Part shown: positions 1 to 7,571 of the stretch, in pieces
Layout: each line of letters begins with the position of its first letter
Numbering within the stretch: the first letter of the stretch is position 1
NCBI GenBank assembly: GCA_031278735.1
Contig: JAITJU010000145.1
Span: 1-10,242, forward strand
Origin: Zoogloeaceae bacterium
Lineage (GTDB): Bacteria; Pseudomonadota; Gammaproteobacteria; Burkholderiales; Rhodocyclaceae
DNA length: 10,242 bases
Direction: 5' to 3'
Program-made: the position numbers and the translations under genes
The notes under the pieces: generated by a model
Database searches by the model: none
What the model was told of the DNA's origin: nothing
Seen by the model: the letters and a program-made list of their open reading frames with translations, nothing else

Positions 1-1
1 C

Positions 2-676
2 CTGTGCGCCTTTTTCACGCCCAAGCGGCTGGCGGGGAAAAAAATTCTGCTCACCGCTGGGCCCACCTTCGAGGCCATTGACCCGGTGCGCGGCATCACC
101 AACCTGTCGTCCGGCTGCATGGGTTACGCCGTGGCGCGCGCCGCCGCGCAGTCGGGCGCGGAAGTCACGCTCGTTTCAGGCCCGGTCGCGCTGGCCGCCC
201 CCCTGAACGTCGCCCGCATCTCCGTGCAAAACGCGCTGGAAATGCGCGCCGCCGTCATGCGAATGGCGGCGGACGCCGATATTTTCATTGCCGTCGCGGC
301 GGTTGCCGATTACCGCGCCGAACAGATTGCGCCGCATAAACTGAAAAAAAGCGTGGACGGCCCGCCGGAAATTCGTCTCGTGCAAAACCCGGACATCCTC
401 GCCGAAGTCGCCGCCTTGCCGCAGCCGCCGTTTTGCGTGGGTTTTGCCGCCGAAAGCGAGCGGCTGGAAGATTATGCCCAACAAAAACGTCTGCGCAAGA
501 ACATCCCGCTCATGGTGGGCAATCTCATTCAGGAAGGGTTTGGCGGCAAGACGAATCGCGTCACACTGTTCGATGACGCGGGCAGCCATCCCCTGCCCGT
601 CGGCAAAAAAACCTGGATTGCCCGGCAATTGCTGGCGCATATCCTTGCCCTGATGGAGAAAAACAATGACCGCTGA
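2..676 (+). CDS. coaBC: Phosphopantothenate-cysteine ligase domain of bifunctional CoaBC (3' part)
   Basis: The reading frame is open from the left edge, so only the C-terminal 224 residues are visible; the N-terminal CoaC decarboxylase domain lies outside. The CoaB domain couples 4'-phosphopantothenate to cysteine (CTP-dependent in bacteria) in cytoplasmic coenzyme A synthesis. Visible signatures are the start of the domain KKILLTAGPT, then IDPVRGITNLSSG, the AVADYR segment followed by HKLKKS (holding the lysine known to be essential in E. coli CoaB), NPDILAEVA and VGFAAES, all in family order. One oddity: the usual SSGKMG reads SSGCMG, with Cys (codon 116-118) in place of the customary Lys. 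The gene overlaps dut by 11 nt. Identity is very secure; full activity is less so because of the substitution. Confidence 0.95.
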   Translation: MCAFFTPKRLAGKKILLTAGPTFEAIDPVRGITNLSSGCMGYAVARAAAQSGAEVTLVSGPVALAAPLNVARISVQNALEMRAAVMRMAADADIFIAVAAVADYRAEQIAPHKLKKSVDGPPEIRLVQNPDILAEVAALPQPPFCVGFAAESERLEDYAQQKRLRKNIPLMVGNLIQEGFGGKTNRVTLFDDAGSHPLPVGKKTWIARQLLAHILALMEKNNDR

Positions 677-1127
677 AAAAAAACGCATGGACATCAGGAT
701 TCTGGATGCCCGTCTCAAGACCGATCCGCCGCATTACGCCTCGGCAGGCGCGGCCGGTCTGGATTTGCGCGCCTGCGTCGACACGCCCTTGCCGCTTCTT
801 CCCGGGCAGACGCTGCTCATTCCGACCGGCATGGCCATCCATCTGAACGATCCCGCCCTCGCCGCGCTGGTGTTGCCGCGCTCCGGTCTGGGACACAAAC
901 ACGGCATCGTGCTGGGCAATCTGGTCGGGCTCATCGATTCCGACTATCAGGGGGAAATCATGGTTTCCGCCTGGAATCGCGGCAATCAGGCGTTCGTCAT
1001 CGAGCCGCTGGAGCGCATCGCGCAACTGGTCATCGTGCCGGTCTTGCAGGTTGACCTCCATGTCGTCGACGAATTCACGCCCTCGGCGCGCGGCGCGGAC
1101 GGCTTTGGCAGCACGGGGCGGCAATGA
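666..1127 (+). CDS. dut: dUTP diphosphatase (dUTPase)
   Basis: It hydrolyses dUTP to dUMP and diphosphate, keeping uracil out of DNA and feeding dTMP synthesis; the family enzyme is a cytoplasmic homotrimer. The 153-residue length matches E. coli Dut (about 151). All five trimeric dUTPase motifs are present in order: AGLDLRA (30-36), PRSGLG (71-76), the uracil-binding GLIDSDYQGE (88-97), ERIAQLV (117-123), and the glycine-rich C-terminal arm GFGSTGRQ (146-153). I chose the start at 666 because GGAG at 655-658 sits 7 nt upstream; an ATG at 687 is possible but has no such site. It overlaps coaBC by 11 nt and the next gene by 4 nt (ATGA), indicating translational coupling. The coaBC-dut pairing is common in proteobacteria. 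Confidence 0.97.
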   Translation: MTAEKKRMDIRILDARLKTDPPHYASAGAAGLDLRACVDTPLPLLPGQTLLIPTGMAIHLNDPALAALVLPRSGLGHKHGIVLGNLVGLIDSDYQGEIMVSAWNRGNQAFVIEPLERIAQLVIVPVLQVDLHVVDEFTPSARGADGFGSTGRQ

Positions 1128-1609
1128 CGCGACGCCTGAAAGCATTTCTGTCGCTCCTGATCGCCCTGCTCCTCCTGCTGCTGATCGCCCTTGCGGGGCG
1201 GTTGTTCTGGCGCGGGGCGCAGTCGGAAAAGCCGGGGGAAATTACGCAAGTCACGCGCCAGACGGCGAACGACTGTGATTTGAACAAGGCGCCCTGCCGC
1301 GTCGAATTGCCCGGCGGCGGCGTTCTCACCGCTGAACTCGCGCCGCGCCCGCTGGTGGTGCTGCAACCCTTGACGGCGCGCCTTACCTTGCAGGATATTC
1401 CGGCGGAAAGCGCGCAACTGACTTTTTTCGGCATCGACATGGACATGCCTTTTGACCCCACGCCATTGCAGGAGATCGCGCCCGGCCAGTTCATCGGGCA
1501 AGTCTCCCTGCCCGTCTGCGTCACAGGCCCCATGCGCTGGCGCGCCGAATTCAGCATCATCCGCCAGCGCCGCCAACGCATCATCGAATTCCTGTTTTAT
1601 TCGCAATGA
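1124..1609 (+). CDS. Membrane-anchored periplasmic conserved protein of unknown function
   Basis: This 161-residue protein starts with Arg-Arg-Lys followed by a strongly hydrophobic segment (about 8-25, LSLLIALLLLLLIALAG), predicting an inner-membrane anchor or uncleaved signal and a periplasmic domain. The domain holds two Cys close together (NDCDLNKAPCRVEL, 50-60), a GIDMDMPF stretch (103-110) and a later LPVCVTGPMRW motif (129-139), spaced like a small beta-sandwich. Proteins with this DC..PC / GIDMDM / LPVC pattern are, from memory, conserved hypotheticals in beta- and gammaproteobacteria; a link to copper or cytochrome-oxidase assembly would be only a guess from the Met/Cys content. The start ATG overlaps the dut stop (ATGA), so it is translationally coupled to dut. 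leuA follows after 30 nt. Confidence 0.8.
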   Translation: MTRRLKAFLSLLIALLLLLLIALAGRLFWRGAQSEKPGEITQVTRQTANDCDLNKAPCRVELPGGGVLTAELAPRPLVVLQPLTARLTLQDIPAESAQLTFFGIDMDMPFDPTPLQEIAPGQFIGQVSLPVCVTGPMRWRAEFSIIRQRRQRIIEFLFYSQ

Positions 1610-1639
1610 ACGCGCCCCTGTTCTCGGAGTATTTTCATC

Positions 1640-3181
1640 ATGAGCCGTCTCATCATTTTTGACACTACCTTGCGCGATGGCGAGCAAAGCCCCGGCGCTT
1701 CCATGACGCGGGAAGAAAAAGTCCGCATCGCCCGTCAACTGGAAAAAATGCGCGTGGATGTCATCGAGGCCGGATTCGCCGCCGCCTCCCCTGGCGATTT
1801 CGAAGCCATCCGCTCAATTGCCGGAAGCATACGCGAATCCACCGTCTGCTCGCTTGCCCGCGCCAATGAAAAAGACATCGAGCGCGCCGGCGAAGCCATT
1901 GCGCCCGCAGCGCGCAAGCGCATTCACACGTTCATCGCCACCAGTCCCATCCACATGGAAAAAAAGCTCTGCATGACGCCTGAACAGGTGCTGGAGCAGG
2001 CGGTCAAGGCAATCGGCTGGGCGCGACGCCATACTGATGACGTGGAATTCTCCGCCGAGGACGCCGGACGTTCCGATCTGGATTTCCTCTGCCGCATTTT
2101 CGATGCGGTCATTCAGGCGGGGGCGACGACCCTCAACGTGCCGGACACTGTCGGCTACACTTTGCCGCAGACTTTTGCGGAAACGATATGCCGTCTGATC
2201 GAGCGCGTACCGAACGCCGACCGCGTAATCTGGTCTGTGCATTGCCACAATGATTTGGGTCTGGCGGTCGCCAATTCGCTTTCCGCCGTGCTGGCGGGCG
2301 CGCGGCAGGTGGAATGCACGATCAATGGCCTGGGCGAGCGGGCGGGCAACGCCTCGCTGGAAGAAGTGGTGATGGCCGTGCGCACCCGCGCGGACATTTT
2401 CATGCTGGACAGCAACATCGACGCCACCCAGATCGTTCCCGCCTCCAAGCTGGTGTCGCAGATTACCGGCTATCCGGTGCAACCCAACAAGGCCATTGTC
2501 GGCGCCAACGCCTTTGCGCATGAGGCGGGCATCCATCAGGACGGCGTATTGAAGCACAGGGAAACCTACGAAATCATGCGCGCCGAGGATGTGGGCTGGA
2601 GCCAGAACAAACTGGTGCTGGGCAAGCATTCGGGACGCAACGCCTTCAAGAGCCGCCTTGCCGAACTGGGCATCGTGCTGGAAAGCGAGGAATCGCTGAA
2701 CGCCGCTTTTGCCCGCTTCAAGACGCTGGCGGATAAAAAGCACGAGATTTTCGACGAGGATTTACAGGCGCTGATTTCCGATGAAACGCTCGCGCCCGCC
2801 GCTGAACATTACCGCCTCAACTATTCGCGCGTCGCTTCCGAAACCGGAGAGACGCCGTGCGCGCAAATGATTTTAAGCGTGGGCGGGCATGAACGAAAAG
2901 CCGAAGCCAACGGTTCCGGCCCGGTAGACGCGGCCTTCAAGGCCATAGAACAAATCGCGCGAAGCAACGCGCAACTGCTGCTGTATTCGGTCAACGCCAT
3001 CACCACCGGCACCGACGCGCAAGGCGAAGTCACCGTGCGCCTGACCCGGAACGGACGCGTCGTCAACGGACAGGGCGCGGACACGGACATCGTCATCGCC
3101 TCCGCCAAGGCCTACCTGAACGCCTTGAACAAGCTCCATTCCTGCCAGGACAAGCTGGACCCGCAGAAAGGGGGCGTTTAG
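1640..3181 (+). CDS. leuA: 2-isopropylmalate synthase
   Basis: First committed step of leucine synthesis: acetyl-CoA plus 2-oxoisovalerate gives 2-isopropylmalate, in the cytoplasm, metal dependent. The 513-residue protein has the standard long-form layout: catalytic TIM barrel with FDTTLRDGEQSPG (7-19), the metal-binding HCHNDLG (201-207) and NGLGERAGN (229-237), then HEAGIHQDGVLKH (294-306), a linker with GKHSGR (328-333), and a C-terminal LeuA regulatory domain from about residue 390, which in the family binds leucine for feedback inhibition. GGAG at 1626-1629 precedes the start by 10 nt. It lies 30 nt after the preceding gene and is followed by a strong terminator, so it is probably the last gene of the coaBC-dut transcript. 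No leader-peptide attenuator is visible in the short upstream gap. Lack of neighbouring ilv genes is mildly unusual for a betaproteobacterial leuA. Confidence 0.97.
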   Translation: MSRLIIFDTTLRDGEQSPGASMTREEKVRIARQLEKMRVDVIEAGFAAASPGDFEAIRSIAGSIRESTVCSLARANEKDIERAGEAIAPAARKRIHTFIATSPIHMEKKLCMTPEQVLEQAVKAIGWARRHTDDVEFSAEDAGRSDLDFLCRIFDAVIQAGATTLNVPDTVGYTLPQTFAETICRLIERVPNADRVIWSVHCHNDLGLAVANSLSAVLAGARQVECTINGLGERAGNASLEEVVMAVRTRADIFMLDSNIDATQIVPASKLVSQITGYPVQPNKAIVGANAFAHEAGIHQDGVLKHRETYEIMRAEDVGWSQNKLVLGKHSGRNAFKSRLAELGIVLESEESLNAAFARFKTLADKKHEIFDEDLQALISDETLAPAAEHYRLNYSRVASETGETPCAQMILSVGGHERKAEANGSGPVDAAFKAIEQIARSNAQLLLYSVNAITTGTDAQGEVTVRLTRNGRVVNGQGADTDIVIASAKAYLNALNKLHSCQDKLDPQKGGV

Positions 3182-3231
3182 CATTGGAGAAATGCTGAAC
3201 AAGCGTCAAAAGCGAGAGGCTCGGTCCCGCG

Positions 3232-3261
3232 GCAATCCAGGCGCCGTGCTGGATTGCTTTT
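3232..3261 (+). terminator. Rho-independent terminator after leuA
   Basis: A perfect 9-bp stem (GCAATCCAG at 3232-3240 pairing with CTGGATTGC at 3249-3257) closes an 8-nt loop and is followed directly by TTTT (3258-3261). It starts 50 nt after the leuA stop codon, in the right place to end the coaBC-dut-leuA transcript. The T-run is short, so efficiency is uncertain. A weaker 6-bp hairpin (AGCATT/AATGCT, 3180-3196) overlaps the leuA stop itself. Confidence 0.8.
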
Positions 3262-3586
3262 CCGACGAACAGAATGGGAAAACAGGGCTTTGCGCGCTTC
3301 CTGGGGCAAATGCGACGGTTCCGGGGATTTCCGCAGGGCGATCGCATGAATACATTTGTCATTGCGCCTAGTTGTTTGCCTGGCTACAGTACAAGCGAAG
3401 CGCCTCCAGAAAGAGAGGTTGGCGGCCTTCAGACCCGCCCTTGCCGCCAGTTCCATCGCTGCAAACCTCTTTTGACACTCCCTTGCCAGAAGCTTTTCCT
3501 CCCCGCCACGGTTACTTCCATTGCATATGGCATTCATGCGATTGCCCTGGGATTTCCGAAAAAACGAGACGTTCGGGACATCCTTT

Positions 3587-3595
3587 TGCTAGAAT
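3587..3595 (+). promoter_or_regulatory. Extended -10 promoter for typA
   Basis: TGCTAGAAT at 3587-3595 is an exact TGn extension plus a -10 hexamer differing from TATAAT at two places. Transcription would begin near 3602, giving a leader of about 25 nt before the typA ATG at 3627. No good -35 hexamer is seen at 16-18 bp upstream, which fits an extended -10 promoter. It would drive typA-tadA-ldt-truB. Called by inspection only. Confidence 0.6.
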
Positions 3596-3626
3596 TCCGC
3601 ACTTTTCCTCTCCGTACCGCCCCTTC

Positions 3627-5486
3627 ATGTCCACTGCCCGGCTTCGCCCTGTCCGTAATATCGCCATCATTGCCCACGTCGACCACGGCAAGACCACGCT
3701 GATAGACCAGCTGCTGCGTCAATCCGGCGCTTTTGCCGCGCATCAGCAGATCGCCGAACGGGTGATGGATTCCAACGATCTGGAAAAAGAGCGGGGGATT
3801 ACCATCCTCGCGAAGAATACTTCGGTCGAATATGACGGCATCCACATCAACATCGTCGATACGCCGGGACACGCGGATTTCGGCGGCGAGGTCGAGCGTG
3901 TGCTCGGCATGGTCGATGGCGCGCTCCTGTTGGTCGACGCGGTGGAGGGGCCAATGCCGCAAACCCGTTTCGTCACCAAAAAGGCGTTGGGGCTGGGACT
4001 TTGCCCCATCGTGGTCGTCAACAAGGTCGATCGCGATGGCGCGAACCCGGATAACGCCATCAACCTGACTTTCGACCTGTTCGACAAGCTGGGCGCCAGC
4101 GATCAGCAACTGGATTTTCCCATCGTCTACGCATCCGGCTTGAACGGCTGGGCGGCGCGGGAACTGGACGCGCCGCGCGACACCATGCGACCGCTGTTTG
4201 AAACCATCTTGCGCCACGTTCCCGCGCCGGAAGCGGACGTGGACGCGCCCCTGCAATTCCAGATTTCCGCGCTCGACTACAGCTCCTACGTCGGGCGCAT
4301 CGGCATCGGGCGCATTCGGCGCGGCAGGGTAAAAACCGGACAACATGTGATGGTGATGTTCGGCACGGCAGCAGAAGCGGCGCAGCACGAACGCACGCCG
4401 TTCAAGGCCAGAATAGGTCAGGTGCTCGGCTTCAAGGGACTGAACAAGGTCGAACTGGCGGAAGGCTGCGCGGGCGACATCGTGCAGGTGACGGGCATCG
4501 AGGACCTGGCGCTGGGCTGTACGCTCACCGACCCCGATCAGCCGGAATCCCTGCCGCTGCTGAAGATCGACGAACCGACGCTGGCCATGCAGTTCATGGT
4601 CAATACCAGCCCGCTGGCGGGTACGGAAGGCAAGTTCGTCACCAGCCGCCAGATTCGGGATCGCCTGCATCGGGAACTCCTGACCGACATGGCGCTGCGC
4701 GTGGAGGATGCCGACAACAGCGATGTGTTCGATGTTTGCGGGCGGGGCGAACTGCATCTTTCCATCCTGCTGGAGAACATGCGCCGCGAAGGTTATGAGC
4801 TTGCCGTTGGGCGTCCGCGCGTGGTCAAGCGGGTCATCGACGGCATCGAGTGCGAGCCTTTCGAAATGCTCACGGTGGACGTGGAAGAACAGCATCAGGG
4901 CGGCGTCATGGAATCGCTGGGTTTGCGGCGCGGCGACATGCTTGACATGATGTCCGATGGCCGGGGACGGGTGCGGCTTGAATACCGCATTCCCGCGCGC
5001 GGTCTCATCGGCTTTCAGGGCGAATTCATGAATCTGACGCGCGGCTCCGGGCTAATCAGCCACGTCTTTGACGAATACGCGCCCATTCGCGAAGGCGACG
5101 TGGCGGATCGGCGCAATGGCGTCCTGATCTCGCAGGAAAGCGGCGAAGCCGTGGCCTATGCCCTGTGGAAACTACAGGATAGAGGCCGGATGTTCGTCAG
5201 CCCCGGCGAAAAGCTCTACGAAGGCATGATCATTGGCATACACAGCCGGGAAAACGATCTGGTCGTCAATCCGGTGAAGGGCAAGCAATTGACCAATATC
5301 CGCGCCTCCGGCACGGACGAGGCCGTGCGCCTGTCGCCGCCAATAAACCTGTCGCTGGAAGCCGCCGTCGAGTTCATTGCCGACGACGAACTGGTGGAAA
5401 TCACGCCGAAAAGCATCCGCATCCGCAAGCGTTACCTGACCGAAATCGACAGGAAACGCGCCCTGCGCCTTGACCGATCCGAATAA
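3627..5486 (+). CDS. typA: Ribosome-associated translational GTPase TypA/BipA
   Basis: TypA is an EF-G-like GTPase that binds the ribosome and supports 50S assembly and growth under stress such as cold. The 619 residues (E. coli about 607) show the G motifs in order: P-loop AHVDHGKTT (16-24), RGITI (56-60), DTPGHADF (78-85), NKVDRDGAN (132-140), and YASGLNGWA further on. The EF-Tu-like domain 2, EF-G domains III and V, and the TypA-specific C-terminal domain (ending in TPKSIRIRKRYL) follow. The frame stays open upstream to 3372, but homology starts at RNIAIIAHVDHG and the promoter places transcription near 3602, so ATG 3627 is the right start. No strong Shine-Dalgarno sequence precedes it. 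tadA starts 3 nt after the stop, so the two are almost certainly co-translated. Confidence 0.97.
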   Translation: MSTARLRPVRNIAIIAHVDHGKTTLIDQLLRQSGAFAAHQQIAERVMDSNDLEKERGITILAKNTSVEYDGIHINIVDTPGHADFGGEVERVLGMVDGALLLVDAVEGPMPQTRFVTKKALGLGLCPIVVVNKVDRDGANPDNAINLTFDLFDKLGASDQQLDFPIVYASGLNGWAARELDAPRDTMRPLFETILRHVPAPEADVDAPLQFQISALDYSSYVGRIGIGRIRRGRVKTGQHVMVMFGTAAEAAQHERTPFKARIGQVLGFKGLNKVELAEGCAGDIVQVTGIEDLALGCTLTDPDQPESLPLLKIDEPTLAMQFMVNTSPLAGTEGKFVTSRQIRDRLHRELLTDMALRVEDADNSDVFDVCGRGELHLSILLENMRREGYELAVGRPRVVKRVIDGIECEPFEMLTVDVEEQHQGGVMESLGLRRGDMLDMMSDGRGRVRLEYRIPARGLIGFQGEFMNLTRGSGLISHVFDEYAPIREGDVADRRNGVLISQESGEAVAYALWKLQDRGRMFVSPGEKLYEGMIIGIHSRENDLVVNPVKGKQLTNIRASGTDEAVRLSPPINLSLEAAVEFIADDELVEITPKSIRIRKRYLTEIDRKRALRLDRSE

Positions 5487-5489
5487 GAC

Positions 5490-5987
5490 ATGGACGCCGA
5501 CGCAAATGCCCGCGCGCTGGAAGACGAATTTTTCATGCGCGAGGCGATTTATCAGGCGCAGGCGGCGGCATGTCTGGGCGAAGTGCCGATCGGCGCAATC
5601 GTGGTTCGCGAAAACGCCATTGTCGGGCGCGGCTTCAATTCGCCCATCGGCGATCAGGACCCGAGCGCGCACGCCGAAATCGTCGCCCTGCGCGACGCGG
5701 CGCGACGACTGGGCAATTACCGTCTTCCGGGTTGTGAACTGTTCGTCACGCTGGAACCCTGCGCCATGTGCGCGGGCGCGATTTTTCACGCCCGCATTGC
5801 GCGGGTGGTCTACGGCGCGCGCGACCCAAAAGGCGGCGCACACGGCAGCATCCTTGATCTCTTCGCCGAGGAAAAACTCAACCGCCACGCCAGCATCACC
5901 GGCGGGGTGCTGGCCAAAGCCTGCGGCAGGCTGTTGAGCGATTTTTTCGCCGAACGCAGAAGCCGGGATGAAAAGAACCGGGCGTAG
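5490..5987 (+). CDS. tadA: tRNA-specific adenosine deaminase
   Basis: TadA converts adenosine 34 to inosine in the anticodon of tRNA-Arg(ACG), an essential zinc-dependent step for reading CGN codons. The 165-residue sequence has the deaminase zinc site: HAEIVALR with His61 and catalytic Glu63, and EPCAMCAGA with Cys91 and Cys94. GEVPIGAIVV (30-39) and the substrate-contacting Asn in GFNSPIGDQDP (48-58) also match TadA rather than other deaminases, as does the helix ending LLSDFFAERR. The start is 3 nt after the typA stop; no strong binding site is seen, so translation likely depends on coupling. Met16 is an internal alternative but would remove the family's N-terminal helix. Confidence 0.96.
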   Translation: MDADANARALEDEFFMREAIYQAQAAACLGEVPIGAIVVRENAIVGRGFNSPIGDQDPSAHAEIVALRDAARRLGNYRLPGCELFVTLEPCAMCAGAIFHARIARVVYGARDPKGGAHGSILDLFAEEKLNRHASITGGVLAKACGRLLSDFFAERRSRDEKNRA

Positions 5988-6008
5988 CAAAAAGGCACGA
6001 AGGCGCGC

Positions 6009-6500
6009 ATGACCAAATCTCCCTTGCGTATCCACGTCTCGCTGGCGCGGCAGACGCTGGAACTGCGCGACGCGGCGGGACGCCTGCTGGCGGAATACCC
6101 GGTATCCACGGCGGCGCGCGGCGCGGGCGAACAGAACGGCAGCTTCCAGACGCCGCGCGGACATCATATCGTGCGCGCAAAAATTGGCGCGGGACGCCCA
6201 ATCTACACCGTGTTTTCCGCTCGCCGCCCGACGGGCGAATACTGGACGCCCGCGCTGGACGCCGCCTTTCCGGGACGCGACTGGATACTGACCCGCATCC
6301 TCTGGCTTTCCGGCTGCGAACCCGGCTTCAACCGCCTGGGCGCGGTCGATTCCATGCGACGCTACATCTACATCCACGGATGCGGCGAAAACGCCATTCT
6401 GGGCGAAGCGCATTCGCATGGCTGCATCCGCATGGATAACCATGACATCCTGCAACTGTTCGAGCGGACGCCAGTGTACACGCCCGTCGAAATCGCATGA
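6009..6500 (+). CDS. L,D-transpeptidase (YkuD fold) lacking a visible signal peptide
   Basis: YkuD-family enzymes cross-link or edit peptidoglycan through a catalytic cysteine. This 163-residue protein is a single catalytic domain: the strand RIHVSLARQTLELRD opens it, GSFQTPRGHH (45-53) matches the usual TPxG motif, and IHGCG (122-126) with SHGCIRM (136-142; Cys139 nucleophile, His137) forms the active site. The N-terminus (MTKSPLRIHV) goes straight into the fold, so no signal peptide or membrane segment is visible. Either export is by another route, the protein is cytoplasmic, or a start lies elsewhere; no in-frame extension with a signal is evident. AAGG at 6000-6003 supports this start. 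It lies 21 nt after tadA and overlaps truB by 4 nt (ATGA). Confidence 0.88.
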   Translation: MTKSPLRIHVSLARQTLELRDAAGRLLAEYPVSTAARGAGEQNGSFQTPRGHHIVRAKIGAGRPIYTVFSARRPTGEYWTPALDAAFPGRDWILTRILWLSGCEPGFNRLGAVDSMRRYIYIHGCGENAILGEAHSHGCIRMDNHDILQLFERTPVYTPVEIA

Positions 6501-7435
6501 AAGACATCCCGCCCAAGAAACGCTGGCAGGCTGTCCACGGCGTGCTGCTGCTGGACAAACCCGGCGGCATGACTTCCAACGCCGCGCTGCAAAAGGCGAG
6601 GCGACTTTTCTCCGCCGCGAAAGCGGGGCACACAGGCACACTCGACCCGATGGCGACAGGCTTGTTGCCCCTTTGTTTCGGCGCGGCCACCCGCTTTTCC
6701 GCCGACATCCTGCGCGCCGACAAGACCTATGAGGCCGAAATCTGCTTTGGCGCAATGACCGATACGGGCGACCGCGAAGGCCAAATCACGCGCCGCGCCG
6801 CGCTGCCGCCCGATCTTGCCGACAGAATCGCGGGCCTGCTCGCGCGTTTCACGGGCGAGCAACTGCAAACGCCGCCCATGTACTCGGCGCTGAAACACAA
6901 TGGCCGCCCGCTGTACGAGCTGGCGCGGCAAGGCGTAACCGTGGAGCGCGCGCCGCGGCGCGTCGTTTTTTACGCGCTGGAGCCGCTTTCCTGGGCGTCG
7001 CCGCGCTTGTCGTTGCGGGTGAAATGCAGCAAGGGCGCATACATCCGGACACTGGCCGGGGATTTAGGACAAGCCGCCGACTGCGGCGCGCACCTGACGG
7101 CGCTTCGTCGCGTTCAGGTCGGCGCGCTGGAACTTCGGCGCGCGCATACGCTGGAAGTCCTGGAATCCCTGTCCGAAAACGAGCGCCTCGCCTGCATCGA
7201 TGCCGTCGATAGCCTGCTCGCCACCCTGCCCGCCATCCGCCTGAATACGGAAGCGGCCAGCCGCTTTTTGCACGGCAACCCGGTACCGGGCGTCAGGGCG
7301 CAAGCGCCGGACGCCGATGGCGACGTGCGCGTATACCAGGAACATGAACAGGAAGGCGCCCAAATTTTTCTGGGGCAAGGCTACTTCAAACCCGATGGCT
7401 CCCTCTGTCCCCGCCGTGTAAAACCTGTCCCATAA
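6497..7435 (+). CDS. truB: tRNA pseudouridine-55 synthase
   Basis: TruB makes the universal pseudouridine at position 55 of the T-loop of tRNAs and also acts as a tRNA folding chaperone. The 312 residues match the family length. Visible are GVLLLDKPGGMTSN (15-28), the catalytic motif GHTGTLDPMATGLL (44-57, nucleophile Asp50), the RADKTYEAE strand, TPPMYSALKHNGRPLYELARQG, and the KCSKGAYIRTLAGDLG motif; the C-terminal part from about residue 235 fits the family's C-terminal domain. Its ATG overlaps the stop of the L,D-transpeptidase gene, so it is the coupled last gene of the typA operon. In many betaproteobacteria rbfA-truB-typA are adjacent in that order; here truB follows typA with two genes between. 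No clear terminator follows before the 42-bp repeats. Confidence 0.97.
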   Translation: MKDIPPKKRWQAVHGVLLLDKPGGMTSNAALQKARRLFSAAKAGHTGTLDPMATGLLPLCFGAATRFSADILRADKTYEAEICFGAMTDTGDREGQITRRAALPPDLADRIAGLLARFTGEQLQTPPMYSALKHNGRPLYELARQGVTVERAPRRVVFYALEPLSWASPRLSLRVKCSKGAYIRTLAGDLGQAADCGAHLTALRRVQVGALELRRAHTLEVLESLSENERLACIDAVDSLLATLPAIRLNTEAASRFLHGNPVPGVRAQAPDADGDVRVYQEHEQEGAQIFLGQGYFKPDGSLCPRRVKPVP

Positions 7436-7446
7436 CGCATCATTCC

Positions 7447-7530
7447 AGGTAGGAGACAGAATAGTGCCAGAAAATGCCGGGACTAAACAGGTAGTCGGCA
7501 GAATAGCACCAGAAAATTCCGGGGCTAAAC
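7447..7530. repeat. Imperfect 42-bp tandem duplication between truB and intI
   Basis: Two abutting 42-bp units (7447-7488 and 7489-7530) agree at about 35 of 42 positions. Each begins AGGTAG, has CAGAATAG in the first half and CCAGAAAAT, CCGGG and CTAAAC in the second. Most differences cluster at unit positions 7-10 and 19-20. The junction can form an imperfect hairpin (7475-7484 with 7493-7500) but no T-run follows, so it is not a convincing terminator. The repeat lies exactly at the boundary between the housekeeping operon and the integron. Origin unknown; remains of a mobile-element end are possible. Confidence 0.85.
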
Positions 7531-7571
7531 ACGCTCCGAATCTCATCAACATCCGGCGTTGAAATCACCCT

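Larger units (their letters stand above)
3182..3626. other. Spacer between leuA and typA without a convincing gene
   Basis: This 445-bp stretch holds the leuA terminator at its left end and a promoter for typA at its right end. Open frames cross it on both strands (for example 3274-3702 on + and 3537-3178 on -), but their translations show no motif, no good ribosome binding site and an unnatural composition, so I do not call them. A TTGACA hexamer at 3472-3477 lacks a matching -10 at 15-19 bp. The middle part (about 3262-3560) shows nothing I can name; a small RNA or a decayed gene cannot be excluded. Confidence 0.6.

Noticed and set aside
1814..2743. 309-codon minus-strand frame
   Set aside because: Antisense shadow of leuA, which is certain.
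3472..3500. TTGACA as a -35 box in the leuA-typA spacer
   Set aside because: No acceptable -10 hexamer at 15-19 bp; the extended -10 at 3587 is a better promoter.
3372..3626. 85-codon N-terminal extension of typA
   Set aside because: The extension has no homology to TypA and lies largely upstream of the predicted transcription start near 3602.
3274..3702. 142-codon frame in the leuA-typA spacer
   Set aside because: No ribosome site, no motif, and it runs into typA in another frame.
3534..4895. 453-codon minus-strand frame
   Set aside because: Antisense shadow of typA; His/Arg/Asp-rich low-information translation without known features.
5172..6755. Long open frame of 527 codons on the minus strand
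   Set aside because: It lies antisense to typA, tadA, the L,D-transpeptidase and truB, all secure genes; it is a GC-rich shadow with no motif.
7447..7530. Two 42-bp units as a CRISPR array
   Set aside because: The units abut without spacers and there are only two.
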